A stretch of DNA of 64,000 bases from Sphingorhabdus lacus (GCF_009768975.1 NZ_CP035733.1:1736001-1800000); one strand, 5' to 3'. Shown: positions 44,350-54,224, counted from the stretch's first letter. Notes: generated by a model not told the origin, from the sequence alone. Numbers and translations: made by a program.

Positions 44350-45120
44350 CTACTGCTGCTCGCGCCGGATCACAGCGCTTGCCTGCGTCGACAGGCCCAT
44401 GTTTAGCGCCTCAGTGTCAAACTGTGCCTCGAATGACCAGTCTTCAGCGTTGTTGAGGTTCTGCTTCATATAGCGATACGCCATTCTCGGTCCGTCGGCC
44501 AACCTATGCGCCGCCTTCAATGTTTCTGCACGCAGGGTATCGTCATCGAGGAGGCGGGTGTAGATTCCTTTGGCAAAGGCATCTTCGGCCGACAGCTTTT
44601 CGCCGAGCAGAAAAAGTTCGCGCGCGACGGCCGTTCCGACAATCTTCGAGAGAAACCAGCTGCTTCCGAAGTCACCGCTCGCGCCGATCTTGTCGAAGGC
44701 GGTAATGAATGTGGCAGATCGCCCAGCAAAGCGCAGATCGCAGGCGCCGGCGATCCCGACCCCGGCACCAGCCACCGGCCCGTTGACCATCGCGATGGTC
44801 GGCTTGGGCATTTCATGCAGCAGCCTTGACGTTTCCATGTTTCCGCGCAGACCAGTAAAACGCTGTTCGACGCGGCTGCCGACTTGCGAATTGGGCGCAA
44901 CGACGACACTTCCTCCATCCTTGATGTCACCCCCTGCACAAAAGCCACGGCCTGCGCCCGTGACCACGACGCAGCCAACCGAGACATCCCGTGCGGCGTC
45001 AGCGACTGCATCGGCTAGGGCGGCCATCAACTCGGTCGTTAGTGCATTCAACCTGTCAGGTCGGTTCAGAGTGATGATCCTGACACCTTCATCGTCTTCG
45101 GTCAGGACAAGATCGCTCAT
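44350..45120 (-). CDS. Enoyl-CoA hydratase/isomerase family protein
   Basis: A 256-residue crotonase. FCAGGDIKDG and NGPVAGAGVGIAGACDL form the oxyanion hole, and FDKIGASGDFGSSWFL replaces the usual glutamate-proline loop, so a non-hydratase reaction (isomerase or ring hydrolase) is possible. Its ATG overlaps the stop of the MaoC hydratase by one base, giving a coupled MaoC-crotonase-nuclease unit. Confidence 0.88.
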   Translation of the reverse strand: MSDLVLTEDDEGVRIITLNRPDRLNALTTELMAALADAVADAARDVSVGCVVVTGAGRGFCAGGDIKDGGSVVVAPNSQVGSRVEQRFTGLRGNMETSRLLHEMPKPTIAMVNGPVAGAGVGIAGACDLRFAGRSATFITAFDKIGASGDFGSSWFLSKIVGTAVARELFLLGEKLSAEDAFAKGIYTRLLDDDTLRAETLKAAHRLADGPRMAYRYMKQNLNNAEDWSFEAQFDTEALNMGLSTQASAVIRREQQ

Positions 45121-46403
45121 CAGCTGCCTCCCAGTTCCCAGTGCCGCGCCATCATTCGTGCTGCGGTTTCCGCAATGTCCTCCGGAACGGGCGGATACAT
45201 CGGCAGCGGTTTGTCCTTGCTGGGTAAGGCAATGGTAGCCGTGCCGCGAACCGTTTCCTCGTCGCGCTGGTTCACGAACTTGACTGCTACGTCCACCAGA
45301 TTTTGACCGTTTTCGACCCGCTTGCCAAGAACCTCACCGGTCACACGCTGCACGTCGCCCATATAGGCAAATTTGCGCACCTCGTCGTGTAGCTGGATGA
45401 TGATACCGTCGTCGCCCACCCAGTCGTTGAGATAGTGCCAAAGATAGTTTTCACGCATCACTCCATAGTCATAGGCCATCGGGTTGCCGATCGCCTGAGC
45501 CCAAACCGGATCCCAGTGTAAACGCTGCGCAACATCGGGAATGCCCTGTTCATTCTTGATGTAGAAAGCCGGAATCCGCTGCCGGTTCTTGTGCGCGCGT
45601 CGGTTGGTCGTCGGGGCGTAGGGGGTGAAGCCATAGCCCGCTGCGTGAAAGCAAATGATGTCAGTCACAGCAAGCGGCCCCTTGGCCTGTAGGCCCAAAC
45701 TGTCGCCCACTTCGACACTTTCAAACCATCGCTTCTCGGCGCCTTGCACCTTTTCGGCGGCGTAGATGTCTTCGATCGCCTGCATTTCCTCATCGGTGTA
45801 GGTCGCAGGTTCGATCGCCGCGTTCTTGCCCTTTTTGGCCGCAGCTTTGCGCTCGGTGAGAATCCGCAGTAGATCGTAGGTGGCAACCACCTCGCCCCGC
45901 TGATTGACCTTGACCCGGCGGGTGACGTTGACCACCGACCTACCGGCAAATTCCGACTGTTTGACCTCACACGAAACCTCGCCTTCGTAGGCATAGATCG
46001 AATCCCCTGGTCGGACCGGCCGATAAAAGGTGAAGTCCGCACCAGAAACGAAGACATGTATGCCCTTGAACAGGCTCTTGCGCAGCGCTCGGATCTCATC
46101 CGAAGGCGGATCGCCCAGCATCGGCTTGCTGATCTGCCCTACCATCATGCCCGGGGCGATCACGCCGCCCCATCGGGTTTTCCGAGCATAAGCAGGGTCG
46201 GTGAACAACGGATTGTCGTCGCCGCTGCCATAGGCCCAGTTGCGAATTGAGTCTTCTGAAGCCGTCTGGACATAATCGGCTCTCCTCATTGCCTCCCAGT
46301 ATCCGATTAGTTTGCGCTGCCTCTCTATGTCGCTGTCCAAAATCTCATAGGACGTGGCTTTCTGCCATTCTTCGCTTTGCTTAATGTCGGACTTCTTGGG
46401 CAT
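45120..46403 (-). CDS. Two-domain MaoC-like hydratase (FAS1-DH plus MaoC hotdogs)
   Basis: A 427-residue protein with an N-terminal FAS1-type dehydratase hotdog, in which NWAYGSGDDNPLFTDPAYARKTRWGGVIAPG is the active region. A Lys-rich linker (KAAAKKGKN) and a C-terminal MaoC-type hotdog with KRWFESVEVGDSL follow, ending in a conserved C-terminal region. Such proteins hydrate enoyl-CoAs with bulky ring or side-chain substrates, as ChsH1-ChsH2 does for sterol side chains. It begins 28 bp from operator e and leads the minus-strand unit. Confidence 0.82.
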   Translation of the reverse strand: MPKKSDIKQSEEWQKATSYEILDSDIERQRKLIGYWEAMRRADYVQTASEDSIRNWAYGSGDDNPLFTDPAYARKTRWGGVIAPGMMVGQISKPMLGDPPSDEIRALRKSLFKGIHVFVSGADFTFYRPVRPGDSIYAYEGEVSCEVKQSEFAGRSVVNVTRRVKVNQRGEVVATYDLLRILTERKAAAKKGKNAAIEPATYTDEEMQAIEDIYAAEKVQGAEKRWFESVEVGDSLGLQAKGPLAVTDIICFHAAGYGFTPYAPTTNRRAHKNRQRIPAFYIKNEQGIPDVAQRLHWDPVWAQAIGNPMAYDYGVMRENYLWHYLNDWVGDDGIIIQLHDEVRKFAYMGDVQRVTGEVLGKRVENGQNLVDVAVKFVNQRDEETVRGTATIALPSKDKPLPMYPPVPEDIAETAARMMARHWELGGS

Positions 46404-46430
46404 GATGGCACCACTCCTTGCGATATAATA

Positions 46431-46449
46431 AAACTAACCCGTAAGTTTT
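46431..46449 (-). promoter_or_regulatory. Operator copy e (AAACTAACCCGTAAGTTTT)
   Basis: This copy lies 28 bp from the MaoC start. On the minus strand TTGACA (46453-46458) precedes it by 4 nt, so it controls the MaoC-crotonase-nuclease unit. It lies 72 bp from the divergent CoA ligase start and may affect that gene as well. Confidence 0.78.
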
Positions 46450-46520
46450 TCTTGTCAAGCTCGACGCCTTGTGAGAAGAGGCCATCAATTCTCAAGAGGT
46501 TTGATCAACGGAGCCCTGGC

Positions 46521-48011
46521 ATGGCCGAAGTGCGAAGGATAAGCGACGCCTTGAAAATACGCGCTGAGCATCAGCGCGACCAGATTGCCCATGACGATAC
46601 ACGCCGCCAGTTAACTTTCGCCGAGTGGGATGATGAGGCCGATGAGATTGGCGGCGGTCTGGCAGCTGCAGGGTTGCAGCCGGGTGATCGGGTATTCTTG
46701 CCGATCAGTAATGATCATGCAGTCGAAATGGCAATTGCCGTTTTTGCGATTTTCCGCGCGGGAGGTATTGTCTGTCCGATCAACCCGCGGCTCAGCCCTA
46801 CTGAAGTGTCGGACTATAAGGATCTTTGCGGGCCGCGCTGGTGCATTACCGATGTTCCAGACCTCGTGGAAAATCTGAGCTTTGATGGGTGCTGGACAGT
46901 CGATCAGATGCCGCGAGACATCTCGGCATTACCAGATCAAGACGGCCTAGAAGCCGACGCAGATGCAGAAATCCTGGGAACGAGTGGTACCACTGGGAAA
47001 ATCAAGGGCGTTGTTGTCAGCCATCCTGATCTGATTTCCCGGGGAGTCACCGGGACCAATATGGATAGTACCCGGTCCACGTTGAATGCCCTACCGCTGA
47101 CCGGTTCCGGTGGAAATCTCGGGATAGTCATGCTGCCAGTCCGTGGCGGGGCGACTGCGATTACGCAGCGCAAGTTCGATCCCAAAGGTTTCCTGGAACT
47201 GGTAAAAGAGAAGCGGCCGGATTTGGTTTATCTTGTTCCTTCAATGTTGCGGCTAATCCTCGATCATCCTGATGCAGGAAACTATGATTTTGCTGGCGTG
47301 AAGTATCTCATGACTGGGACCGCGCCCCTTCCGCATGACTCGGTGGTTCGGGCCATGGCCAACTGGCCGCACCTCAGGATTCGTAACAATTATGGTATGT
47401 CCGAAGGCGGCGTCGTGGTTGGTACCACCAGCGCGGCCCAAGCACTCAAGCCAGGCTGTGTCGGCAGGATGCCCGAACATATGCAACTTCGTGACGAAAC
47501 CGGCGTGGTGATTACCGAACCCGGAGTAATTGGCGAAATCTACGGAATCCAGAAACATCCACGTCGTTACTGGAACGATCCAGAGGCAACCGCAGCTAGT
47601 TTCATTGGAGGTTGGACGAAGACCGGTGACTTGGGCTTTGTCGACGATGATGGCGACCTTATCATCTCCGGCCGTTCCAAGGAGCTGATCATTCGCGGCG
47701 GTTACAACATCACCCCGCTGGAAATCGAAACCGTGCTTTTCCAGCACCCTGCCGTGCAGCAGGCGGCGGTCGTTGGAGTTGATCATCCGGTTTTAGGCGA
47801 GGATATCGCAGCGGCAGTGTCATTGCGTCCTGGTTGCACAGCATCGCCTGACGATATCACCGGATTTTGCCGAGAACATCTGGCCGACAACAAGATCCCA
47901 CGCACGCTGCTGATTCTTGAAGCCTTGCCGCTCAACCCGAATGGCAAAATTGTGAAGAAGGAACTGAAGCCCCTATTGCAGAAGGTGGCAGATGCCAAGC
48001 GGGGGCAATAA
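46521..48011 (+). CDS. Acyl-CoA ligase (class I adenylate-forming)
   Basis: A 496-residue AMP-forming ligase. The phosphate loop is LGTSGTTGKIKGVVV, NNYGMSEGG lies in the adenine region, GWTKTGDLGFVDDDGDL follows, the hinge is GRSKELIIRGGYNITPLE and a catalytic lysine is expected in NPNGKIVKKEL. The ATG at 46521 is preferred over the upstream open frame. It activates an acid with ATP and CoA, likely the cluster substrate or an intermediate. It precedes the P450 at 48149 with 137 bp containing its own operator copy. Confidence 0.92.
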   Translation: MAEVRRISDALKIRAEHQRDQIAHDDTRRQLTFAEWDDEADEIGGGLAAAGLQPGDRVFLPISNDHAVEMAIAVFAIFRAGGIVCPINPRLSPTEVSDYKDLCGPRWCITDVPDLVENLSFDGCWTVDQMPRDISALPDQDGLEADADAEILGTSGTTGKIKGVVVSHPDLISRGVTGTNMDSTRSTLNALPLTGSGGNLGIVMLPVRGGATAITQRKFDPKGFLELVKEKRPDLVYLVPSMLRLILDHPDAGNYDFAGVKYLMTGTAPLPHDSVVRAMANWPHLRIRNNYGMSEGGVVVGTTSAAQALKPGCVGRMPEHMQLRDETGVVITEPGVIGEIYGIQKHPRRYWNDPEATAASFIGGWTKTGDLGFVDDDGDLIISGRSKELIIRGGYNITPLEIETVLFQHPAVQQAAVVGVDHPVLGEDIAAAVSLRPGCTASPDDITGFCREHLADNKIPRTLLILEALPLNPNGKIVKKELKPLLQKVADAKRGQ

Positions 48012-48111
48012 CCGGCTATCGCCGCCCGATCAGTCGAGCATGGGTTATTGCGAACTTTGCAATGCAAATTCTTCATTGGAAAGCGGCTTGCCGAACCCTG
48101 TTTGATCAGCT

Positions 48112-48130
48112 AAACTAACTGGTAAGTAAA
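48112..48130 (+). promoter_or_regulatory. Operator copy f (AAACTAACTGGTAAGTAAA)
   Basis: TTGATC (48102-48107) lies 4 nt before the motif on the plus strand. The operator ends 18 bp before the P450 start. Its right arm deviates (AAGTAAA instead of AAGTTTT). Confidence 0.7.
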
Positions 48131-48148
48131 GTTATCTGGAGACAGCCC

Positions 48149-49372
48149 ATGGATGCCCAAAAACTCAGCCTTGCCGATCTTCCCGAGTTCGACCTCCACG
48201 GCGAAGAGTATAACAGTAACCCCTATCAGTTGCTAGAAAGGCTGCGCAACCAGTCTCCGGTCGCCAAGAGCCAACGTGGCTTTGAAGTGCTGCGTTATGA
48301 AACGCTCAATTGGATGCTCAAGGCTGATGAGTTTGATATTCCCACCGCCGATCTCAACGTGAGTTTGGGCTGTGGACCGCTTCAAGAATCCTTCGATCGC
48401 CACGGTCGCTTGCCTGCCCTACCCCGTGAGCAGCATGCCCGAATTCGCCGGGTGATGGGCCAGGCCTTCGCTCTGCGCCGGATCGGCGAAAGGCGGGATC
48501 TGATGGCCGAAGTGGCGAACAACCTGATCGACAAGTTCGTCGATCGCGGCGAGTGTGATTTTATTGCAGACTTTACCCACCACTATTCAATCACCGTGGC
48601 ATGCCTCTTGTTCGGGGTGGACATCAAGGATGTACCATCGTTCCAGAATGCCACGGCGACCATGATGCACATGTTTTCGAATCCTCTGGCACCGCACGTT
48701 CCAGCAATCGAGGCCGCACTTCAAACGCTTTGGGACTATCTCGAACCATTGGTGGAAAGCCGGACGAACGAACCCAAAGAAGACTTTATTTCAGCGCTGG
48801 TTGAAGCGCAGAAGACCCAAGGTAAGCTTAGCAAGGAGGAGGTTATCTGGGGTCTCGCCAACCTGCTCTTCGCCGGCCATGACACAACGCGCAGTCAGCT
48901 GGCAAACTGCGTGAGGGCTATTCTTGAACATCCGGGTGTCTGGGATGATATTAGGGACAATCACGACCGGATTCCCTTCGTGATGCACGAATCGATCCGT
49001 TACTATCCCACCGTTCAGGCTAACCGGCGTGTGGTACGCAATCCGGTTGAATTCGAGGGGTTCTTGGCCGAACCCGGCCAGCTGATCTACCTCAATACGC
49101 TATCGGCCAGCCGTGACCCCGAACGCTTCGACAACCCGAACACCTACGACACCACCCGACCGATCGAGAGCTACAACACAGCTTTTGGGCACGGCATTCA
49201 CCACTGTCTTGGCCATGTCCTGGCCAAGACCGAGATGATCGAGGCCTTGCGGGTGCTGACCGAACGGCTCGAGAATGTCCGGTTCAACGGACCTCTCGTG
49301 ACCCTGCCCTATTCCGGTCAGCTGGGCTCGCTCAAATCGTTACCGCTTAAGTTTGACGCGCGCACAAATTAA
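48149..49372 (+). CDS. Cytochrome P450 (407 aa)
   Basis: A soluble bacterial P450. The I-helix oxygen-activation motif is FAGHDTTR, the K-helix motif is ESIR, and the heme loop is AFGHGIHHCLG with the ligand C353. The ATG follows a CTGGAGACAG site. Electrons probably come from the [2Fe-2S] ferredoxin at 41.7-42.0 kb. It heads a plus-strand unit with a second CoA ligase and an SDR, suggesting hydroxylation, oxidation to an acid and CoA activation of one substrate. Confidence 0.95.
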   Translation: MDAQKLSLADLPEFDLHGEEYNSNPYQLLERLRNQSPVAKSQRGFEVLRYETLNWMLKADEFDIPTADLNVSLGCGPLQESFDRHGRLPALPREQHARIRRVMGQAFALRRIGERRDLMAEVANNLIDKFVDRGECDFIADFTHHYSITVACLLFGVDIKDVPSFQNATATMMHMFSNPLAPHVPAIEAALQTLWDYLEPLVESRTNEPKEDFISALVEAQKTQGKLSKEEVIWGLANLLFAGHDTTRSQLANCVRAILEHPGVWDDIRDNHDRIPFVMHESIRYYPTVQANRRVVRNPVEFEGFLAEPGQLIYLNTLSASRDPERFDNPNTYDTTRPIESYNTAFGHGIHHCLGHVLAKTEMIEALRVLTERLENVRFNGPLVTLPYSGQLGSLKSLPLKFDARTN

Positions 49373-49426
49373 TCGACACCTAGCCGGTTCAGAACGAGCG
49401 GCGAGGCAGCATAGGGAGGACCGGAT

Positions 49427-51076
49427 ATGATGGACGTGCAAATCCCCGGCCCAGCCTATGTTCCGACGCTTGTAAACACGCTGAAGTCTGCCGTCGAACG
49501 CTTTCCCGACACTGAATTTTTGGTCCAGGGTTCGCGGCGGCTGACCTTTCGGCAAGCGGAAGAGGAATCGGCTGCGCTGGCAAAGGGGCTGTTGGCCATG
49601 GGCATAGGCAAGGGAACCCGCGTCGGTTTGCTGATGTCCAACAAGCCCGACTGGGTAGTCATTTTCCTGGCCGCAACCAGGATCGGGGCTCTCGTCGTCA
49701 CGATGAGCACCTTCTATCAGCCCCCCGAGGTCGACTGGGCGGTCGAGTTCCATGACCTCGATACGCTGATCATCGAGCCCCGCTATCTCAAGAACCACTA
49801 TGTCGAGCGAGTTGAAGTTGCGTTGCCAGGCCTGACCGGACAGTTGACACCGGAACTATATCTTTCTGAACACCCCTACCTTCGCAGGATCATCATCTGG
49901 GGAGACCATGACCGGAGCTGGGCGTTGACAGGGCCGCAGCAGGTGATGGATGCGGCGGCTGCCAAACCCCAGATCGATGGAAGCTTCCTCGCCAAGGTTG
50001 AGGAATCGGTCCACCCGTCGGACCCGGCGTTGGTGATCTGCACATCGGGCAGCACCGCACGCCCCAAATCAGTGGTTCACACCCACGGCACAGTTGTGCG
50101 GGCCACGTTCAACTTTCTGGATTATTTCGACGCGAAGCCGGGCAACCGCACCCTGCACGTCATGAATCTGTTCTGGCTGGGTGGAATCAATTTCAACCTG
50201 ATGCCCGCGCTGCATGTCGGCGGGACCCTGTGCTTCCCCGAAAATCCCACCTCCGCCGAGCTTTTCAGGGTTGTTAAGGAAGAAGGCATCACCCGCTTCT
50301 CGGCTTGGTCAACCCAAGGCGCCGAACTACGTCAGGCGGCAGCGATGGAAGGCCTGGATGTTTCGCACATCTCGGGTCTGGCACCACCGGTCGACAATGT
50401 TACTGGGAATCCAATCCCGTCTGAGCGGATCCAGAGCTGGATTGGCATGACCGAAACCTTCGGCCCTCACAGCATCAATCGGTACGGAACGCCCGCGCCC
50501 CACGGAAAGGGTGGCAATCTGGGCCGAAACCTGCCCGGCGTGGAGCGCCTCATAGTCGATCCGGAAACTGGAACCCCCCTTCCTTCGGGCGAAGTCGGCG
50601 AACTTTGGGTGCGTGGATACACCCTGATGCGTGACTATTATAAAAAGGAACGCCATGAGTTTCTGACCTGTGATGGCTTCTTCCAGACCGGTGATACGGG
50701 CCTTATCGATAAGGACGGCTTTTTCTATTTCAAGGGCCGTCGTAACGACATGATCAAGGCTGCTGGCGCCAATGTCTCGCCGGCTGAAATTGAAGTCGTA
50801 CTAATGCGCCATCCGGCCGTCTCTGAAGCTATCGTTCTAGGCTTACCCGACCCACAACGCGGAGAGATCGTTGTTGCGGTCGTGGTCGAGGCAAGCGGGA
50901 CATCAGTCACGGCGGAAGTGCTGCGCGAAGCTACAAAACGGGCACTATCCCAGTACAAAATCCCATCCGAGTTCGTTTTCCTGTCCGCCGACGAAATTCC
51001 GCGCACCCATTCGCATAAGGTCAAGAAACCGGAGCTTCAGGCATTGGTCGCGGAAAAGATGGGCCGGTCCATTTAG
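49427..51076 (+). CDS. Acyl-CoA ligase / AMP-dependent synthetase (549 aa)
   Basis: A class I adenylate-forming enzyme. The phosphate loop is CTSGSTARPKSV, in which Ala replaces the usual Gly of STGxPK. Other signatures are WIGMTETFGPH, FFQTGDTGLIDKDGFF, GRRNDMIKAAGANVSP and a late Lys in THSHKVKKPEL. The ATG at 49427 has an AGGGAGGA site. It lies 54 bp after the P450 and 27 bp before an SDR. Similar to cyclohexane- or long-chain-acid CoA ligases; specificity unknown. Confidence 0.92.
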   Translation: MMDVQIPGPAYVPTLVNTLKSAVERFPDTEFLVQGSRRLTFRQAEEESAALAKGLLAMGIGKGTRVGLLMSNKPDWVVIFLAATRIGALVVTMSTFYQPPEVDWAVEFHDLDTLIIEPRYLKNHYVERVEVALPGLTGQLTPELYLSEHPYLRRIIIWGDHDRSWALTGPQQVMDAAAAKPQIDGSFLAKVEESVHPSDPALVICTSGSTARPKSVVHTHGTVVRATFNFLDYFDAKPGNRTLHVMNLFWLGGINFNLMPALHVGGTLCFPENPTSAELFRVVKEEGITRFSAWSTQGAELRQAAAMEGLDVSHISGLAPPVDNVTGNPIPSERIQSWIGMTETFGPHSINRYGTPAPHGKGGNLGRNLPGVERLIVDPETGTPLPSGEVGELWVRGYTLMRDYYKKERHEFLTCDGFFQTGDTGLIDKDGFFYFKGRRNDMIKAAGANVSPAEIEVVLMRHPAVSEAIVLGLPDPQRGEIVVAVVVEASGTSVTAEVLREATKRALSQYKIPSEFVFLSADEIPRTHSHKVKKPELQALVAEKMGRSI

Positions 51077-51103
51077 GTAGCAATCAGGAGCGCAGACACA
51101 GCC

Positions 51104-51937
51104 ATGAATAGAACCGACAGTCTCACCGGTAAGGCCATGGTGATCACCGGAGCCGGCCGTGGCATCGGTGCCGTCGTCGCGCAGAGAGCAGCCGGTTTGG
51201 GTGCCTTCGTTGTCGTGAACGACATCGATGCCGATGTGGCCAGCGAAACGGTCGCCAGGATAGAGGAGCTCGGTGGGTCGGCGATCGCGCACTGCGGCGA
51301 TATCAGCGATCCAAATTATTGCGAAAGGTTGATCGAGGCTTGCATTGCAGAGCGCGGCCAGATCGATGCACTGGTCAACAACGCCGGTCTGTTCCGAATG
51401 GGGCCAGCCTGGGACCTGAATCCAGCCGACCTTCAAACCATGATTGCGGTCAATGTCCTGGGCACCGCCCATTGCGCCATGCACGCCATTCCCAGGATGC
51501 GCGCCGCCGGGAAGGGCTCGATCATCAACGTCACTTCGGGTGCCGCCAGCGGCATTGCCGAGATGAGTGCCTATGGTGCGACCAAGGGTGCGGTCTCTTC
51601 CATGACTTATGGCTGGGCGCTGGATCTTACCGGCTCAGGGGTTCGCGTGAACGCGGTCTCTCCCAATGCAACAACCCGGATGGTTGCGGCTATGCAGGAA
51701 TTCAAGGGCATTCAAGACCAGCCCCGTCCGTTCCAGGACCCGCAGCATACTGCCGAGACAGTATGCTTTCTCGCTTCTGATCGATCAGCCCATGTCAACG
51801 GGCAGATCATCAGGATTGCCAGCGGTCAATTGTCCTTGGTGGCCCAGCCCAAGCCCATTCAGCCAGGCGTTTCAGTCGCAGACTGGTCGATCGATACGGT
51901 TGCACAGGCAGTGCAGGAGCTCATTGCCGGCCAATAA
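51104..51937 (+). CDS. SDR family oxidoreductase
   Basis: A 277-residue short-chain dehydrogenase. The cofactor motif is VITGAGRGIG near residue 13, with NNAG, a Ser in NVTSGAAS and catalytic YGATK. A C-terminal extension of about 35 residues beyond the core (SLVAQPKP...) is longer than the usual 250. Likely oxidises a hydroxyl on a CoA-linked or free intermediate. It ends the P450-ligase-SDR unit and is convergent with the acyl-CoA dehydrogenase pair. Confidence 0.9.
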   Translation: MNRTDSLTGKAMVITGAGRGIGAVVAQRAAGLGAFVVVNDIDADVASETVARIEELGGSAIAHCGDISDPNYCERLIEACIAERGQIDALVNNAGLFRMGPAWDLNPADLQTMIAVNVLGTAHCAMHAIPRMRAAGKGSIINVTSGAASGIAEMSAYGATKGAVSSMTYGWALDLTGSGVRVNAVSPNATTRMVAAMQEFKGIQDQPRPFQDPQHTAETVCFLASDRSAHVNGQIIRIASGQLSLVAQPKPIQPGVSVADWSIDTVAQAVQELIAGQ

Positions 51938-51948
51938 AAGGCGAGTTA

Positions 51949-53151
51949 TCAGGTGCGCGGCAGTCCCAGGTATCGCTCAGCGACGATGTTGCGCATGATC
52001 TCGTTCGATCCCCCGGCGATCGTCCAGGCATAGCTCTTGAGGAAGTCGGTGAACTTGATCCTGCTCGTATGCGCTGTAGCGGGGATCGGGGCTTTCCACT
52101 TGTGTGCTTGTATGCCTTCGGCGCGCACGAGAAACTCGGTATAGCGCTGCAGGAACGGCCCCCAGGTCAGTTTAATGAAGGTCGGCAGGGTTGGCGAAAC
52201 CTTGTCAGGGTTCGCTTCCAGCTCCTTGAGCAGCTTGCGGATCAGCAGCCGGATGACCTGAAGCTCGGCATGGAACGCGGCGTATTCACGGCGCATCTGC
52301 GAATCGCGCATCCAACTGTCCTTACCGTCGACCCGGTCGCGTTCGAACGAACGGGCAAGCCGTTCCGTTCCGCCGAAAATCAGCAGCCCCCTCTCGGCCG
52401 AGAGAGTGGATTGAGCGATATTCCAACCGTCGCCTTCTGCACCGATCAGGTTCTCCGCCGAGATTTTCACATCATCCATGAAGATCTCGCAGAATTCCTG
52501 CTCACCGGTAATCGACCGGATCGGCCGAACTTCGACGCCGGGTGCCTTCATATCCATGATGAAATAAGAAATGCCTTCGTGCTTGCGCTTGACGTTCTGC
52601 TCCGTGCGGGCAAGCAGCAGGCAAAATTGGGCATTCATCGCCCCTGACGACCAGATCTTCTGCCCGTTGACTACATAATGATCGCCTTCGCGGCGTGCAC
52701 TTGTTCGTAGCGCCGCGAGATCCGATCCGGCCCCCGGTTCAGAGAAGCCCTGGCACCAGATATCTGTGCCGTGAGTTATCCCCGAAAGGTACTTCTCCTT
52801 CTGCGTTGGACTGCCGTGTTCAAACAGCGTTGCCGGCGTCTGGAACAGCGAAACCATGTACATGTGAAGCTCGGGCGCGTCTGCGCGGGTCAGCTCCTCA
52901 TAAACGATGATCTGGTAACCGAATGGCAGACCTGGCCCGCCCCATTCCTTCGGCCAGTGCGGAGTGGCGAGGCCCACTTTCCTGCGCTCTTCGAGCCAAG
53001 CGACCATCTTGGGCTTGAGGGTTTCATTTTCCAGTCCCTGCCATTCGTTGCGCCAGTTCCTGGGCATCGCAACTGCGAGCCAGTCGCGAATTTCCTGCCG
53101 AAAGGCTGCCTCGTCGCCGACTTTAGAGAGAATATCGAAAGTCCGGGACAT
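51949..53151 (-). CDS. Acyl-CoA dehydrogenase, long subunit of a second pair
   Basis: A 400-residue full-size acyl-CoA dehydrogenase. The FAD/substrate loop is WCQGFSEPGAGSDLAALR, followed by HYVVNGQKIWSSGAMN, and the C-terminus is TIAGGSNEIMRNIVAERYLGLPRT. Its ATG overlaps the stop of the short subunit by one base, so the two are translated together as expected for a heterotetramer. Confidence 0.9.
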   Translation of the reverse strand: MSRTFDILSKVGDEAAFRQEIRDWLAVAMPRNWRNEWQGLENETLKPKMVAWLEERRKVGLATPHWPKEWGGPGLPFGYQIIVYEELTRADAPELHMYMVSLFQTPATLFEHGSPTQKEKYLSGITHGTDIWCQGFSEPGAGSDLAALRTSARREGDHYVVNGQKIWSSGAMNAQFCLLLARTEQNVKRKHEGISYFIMDMKAPGVEVRPIRSITGEQEFCEIFMDDVKISAENLIGAEGDGWNIAQSTLSAERGLLIFGGTERLARSFERDRVDGKDSWMRDSQMRREYAAFHAELQVIRLLIRKLLKELEANPDKVSPTLPTFIKLTWGPFLQRYTEFLVRAEGIQAHKWKAPIPATAHTSRIKFTDFLKSYAWTIAGGSNEIMRNIVAERYLGLPRT

Positions 53152-54224
53152 CACGCCGCCTCCAGCAGATCGGCAACACGATCGAGCGCTTCATTGCGGG
53201 TTAGATAAAGTGCTTCATTAAGCTTTGCTCGCTTCAGGAAGACATGCGGTTGGAACTCTGCAGTGAAGCCAACACCGCCATGCAACTGGATGCAATCACG
53301 CGCGACCTCAGCCACAACTCGGGTGATGTGCGCCTTGGCAGAAATGGCATGAACCAGACCGGCCGGATCAACTGGATCGAGCGACGATGCATAAGCGAGT
53401 AGTTCACGCGCACCAACCAAAGCAGTCTTGTGATCTGCCACCCGATGTTTGAGCGCCTGAAAACTACCGATCACCTTTCCGAACTGTTCGCGAATCTTTA
53501 GGTATTCGATAGTGAGAGCAAGCACGGCTTCGCCGATGCCCAGAGAGTCCGAAGCAAGTAAAATGCAGCTCGAATGCACAAGCAGATCGGCAACCTGTCG
53601 GTCCTCTGGCTGCAGAACGATTGCATCTTCAACTATCGACACGTGGGATAGTGTCACAGTTCCCAGCGTCCGGCTCGTGTCATTCAGCGGGTGGGCTTCT
53701 ACAGACAGACCGGAAGCACTAATGGGCAGCACGATCCAGCAAGCCTTATCTCTACGCCTCCCGTTCAGAACAAGGTGCGTTGCACAAGGGGCGTCGAGGA
53801 TGTCAGCGATAACGCCACTGACGCTTTCGTCATCGATTTCCAGCCATCCACCCGATGGTTGAGCAAAGGCCGGCCGCATCGAGCCACTGGCAAGCATGGG
53901 GAGCCATGCCGCACGCTGCCTGTCGCTGGCAGCATGCGCGACAAGCAAAATAGTCAAAGTCGTGCCGAGCATTGGGACCGGTGCCGCCACCGCACCGAGA
54001 GCCCGATGCAGGCGTGAGGCGGCGTCAATTCCAAGGCCAAGCCCTCCGAACGATTCAGGGACAGTAAGGGCAGTCCAACCAAGCTCCGATATCTGCTGCC
54101 ACAAATCCACCGCCATCGAGCCACCGGATTGGGCGTATGCGACCGAGCGTTCGCGCGGCCATTCGGTGGCCAGTAATTCTGAAAAGCTTTCGTCCAGGAG
54201 ATCGAGATCGATGGTATCGGACAA
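53151..54224 (-). CDS. Acyl-CoA dehydrogenase, short subunit of a second pair
   Basis: A 357-residue acyl-CoA dehydrogenase homologue. The helix IREQFGKVIGSFQALKHRVAD and the QLHGGVGFTAEFQPHVFLKR C-terminal region are conserved, while the N-terminal half is degenerate and has no GxSEPxxGSD loop. Coupled to the long subunit by a 1-base overlap. Downstream of the rubredoxin and crotonase genes of the P450 unit beginning near 56.5 kb. Confidence 0.87.
   Translation of the reverse strand: MSDTIDLDLLDESFSELLATEWPRERSVAYAQSGGSMAVDLWQQISELGWTALTVPESFGGLGLGIDAASRLHRALGAVAAPVPMLGTTLTILLVAHAASDRQRAAWLPMLASGSMRPAFAQPSGGWLEIDDESVSGVIADILDAPCATHLVLNGRRRDKACWIVLPISASGLSVEAHPLNDTSRTLGTVTLSHVSIVEDAIVLQPEDRQVADLLVHSSCILLASDSLGIGEAVLALTIEYLKIREQFGKVIGSFQALKHRVADHKTALVGARELLAYASSLDPVDPAGLVHAISAKAHITRVVAEVARDCIQLHGGVGFTAEFQPHVFLKRAKLNEALYLTRNEALDRVADLLEAA

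Noticed and set aside
46377-46520. Upstream extension of the CoA ligase across operator e
   Set aside because: It runs through the operator and into the divergent MaoC gene; the family N-terminus begins at 46521.
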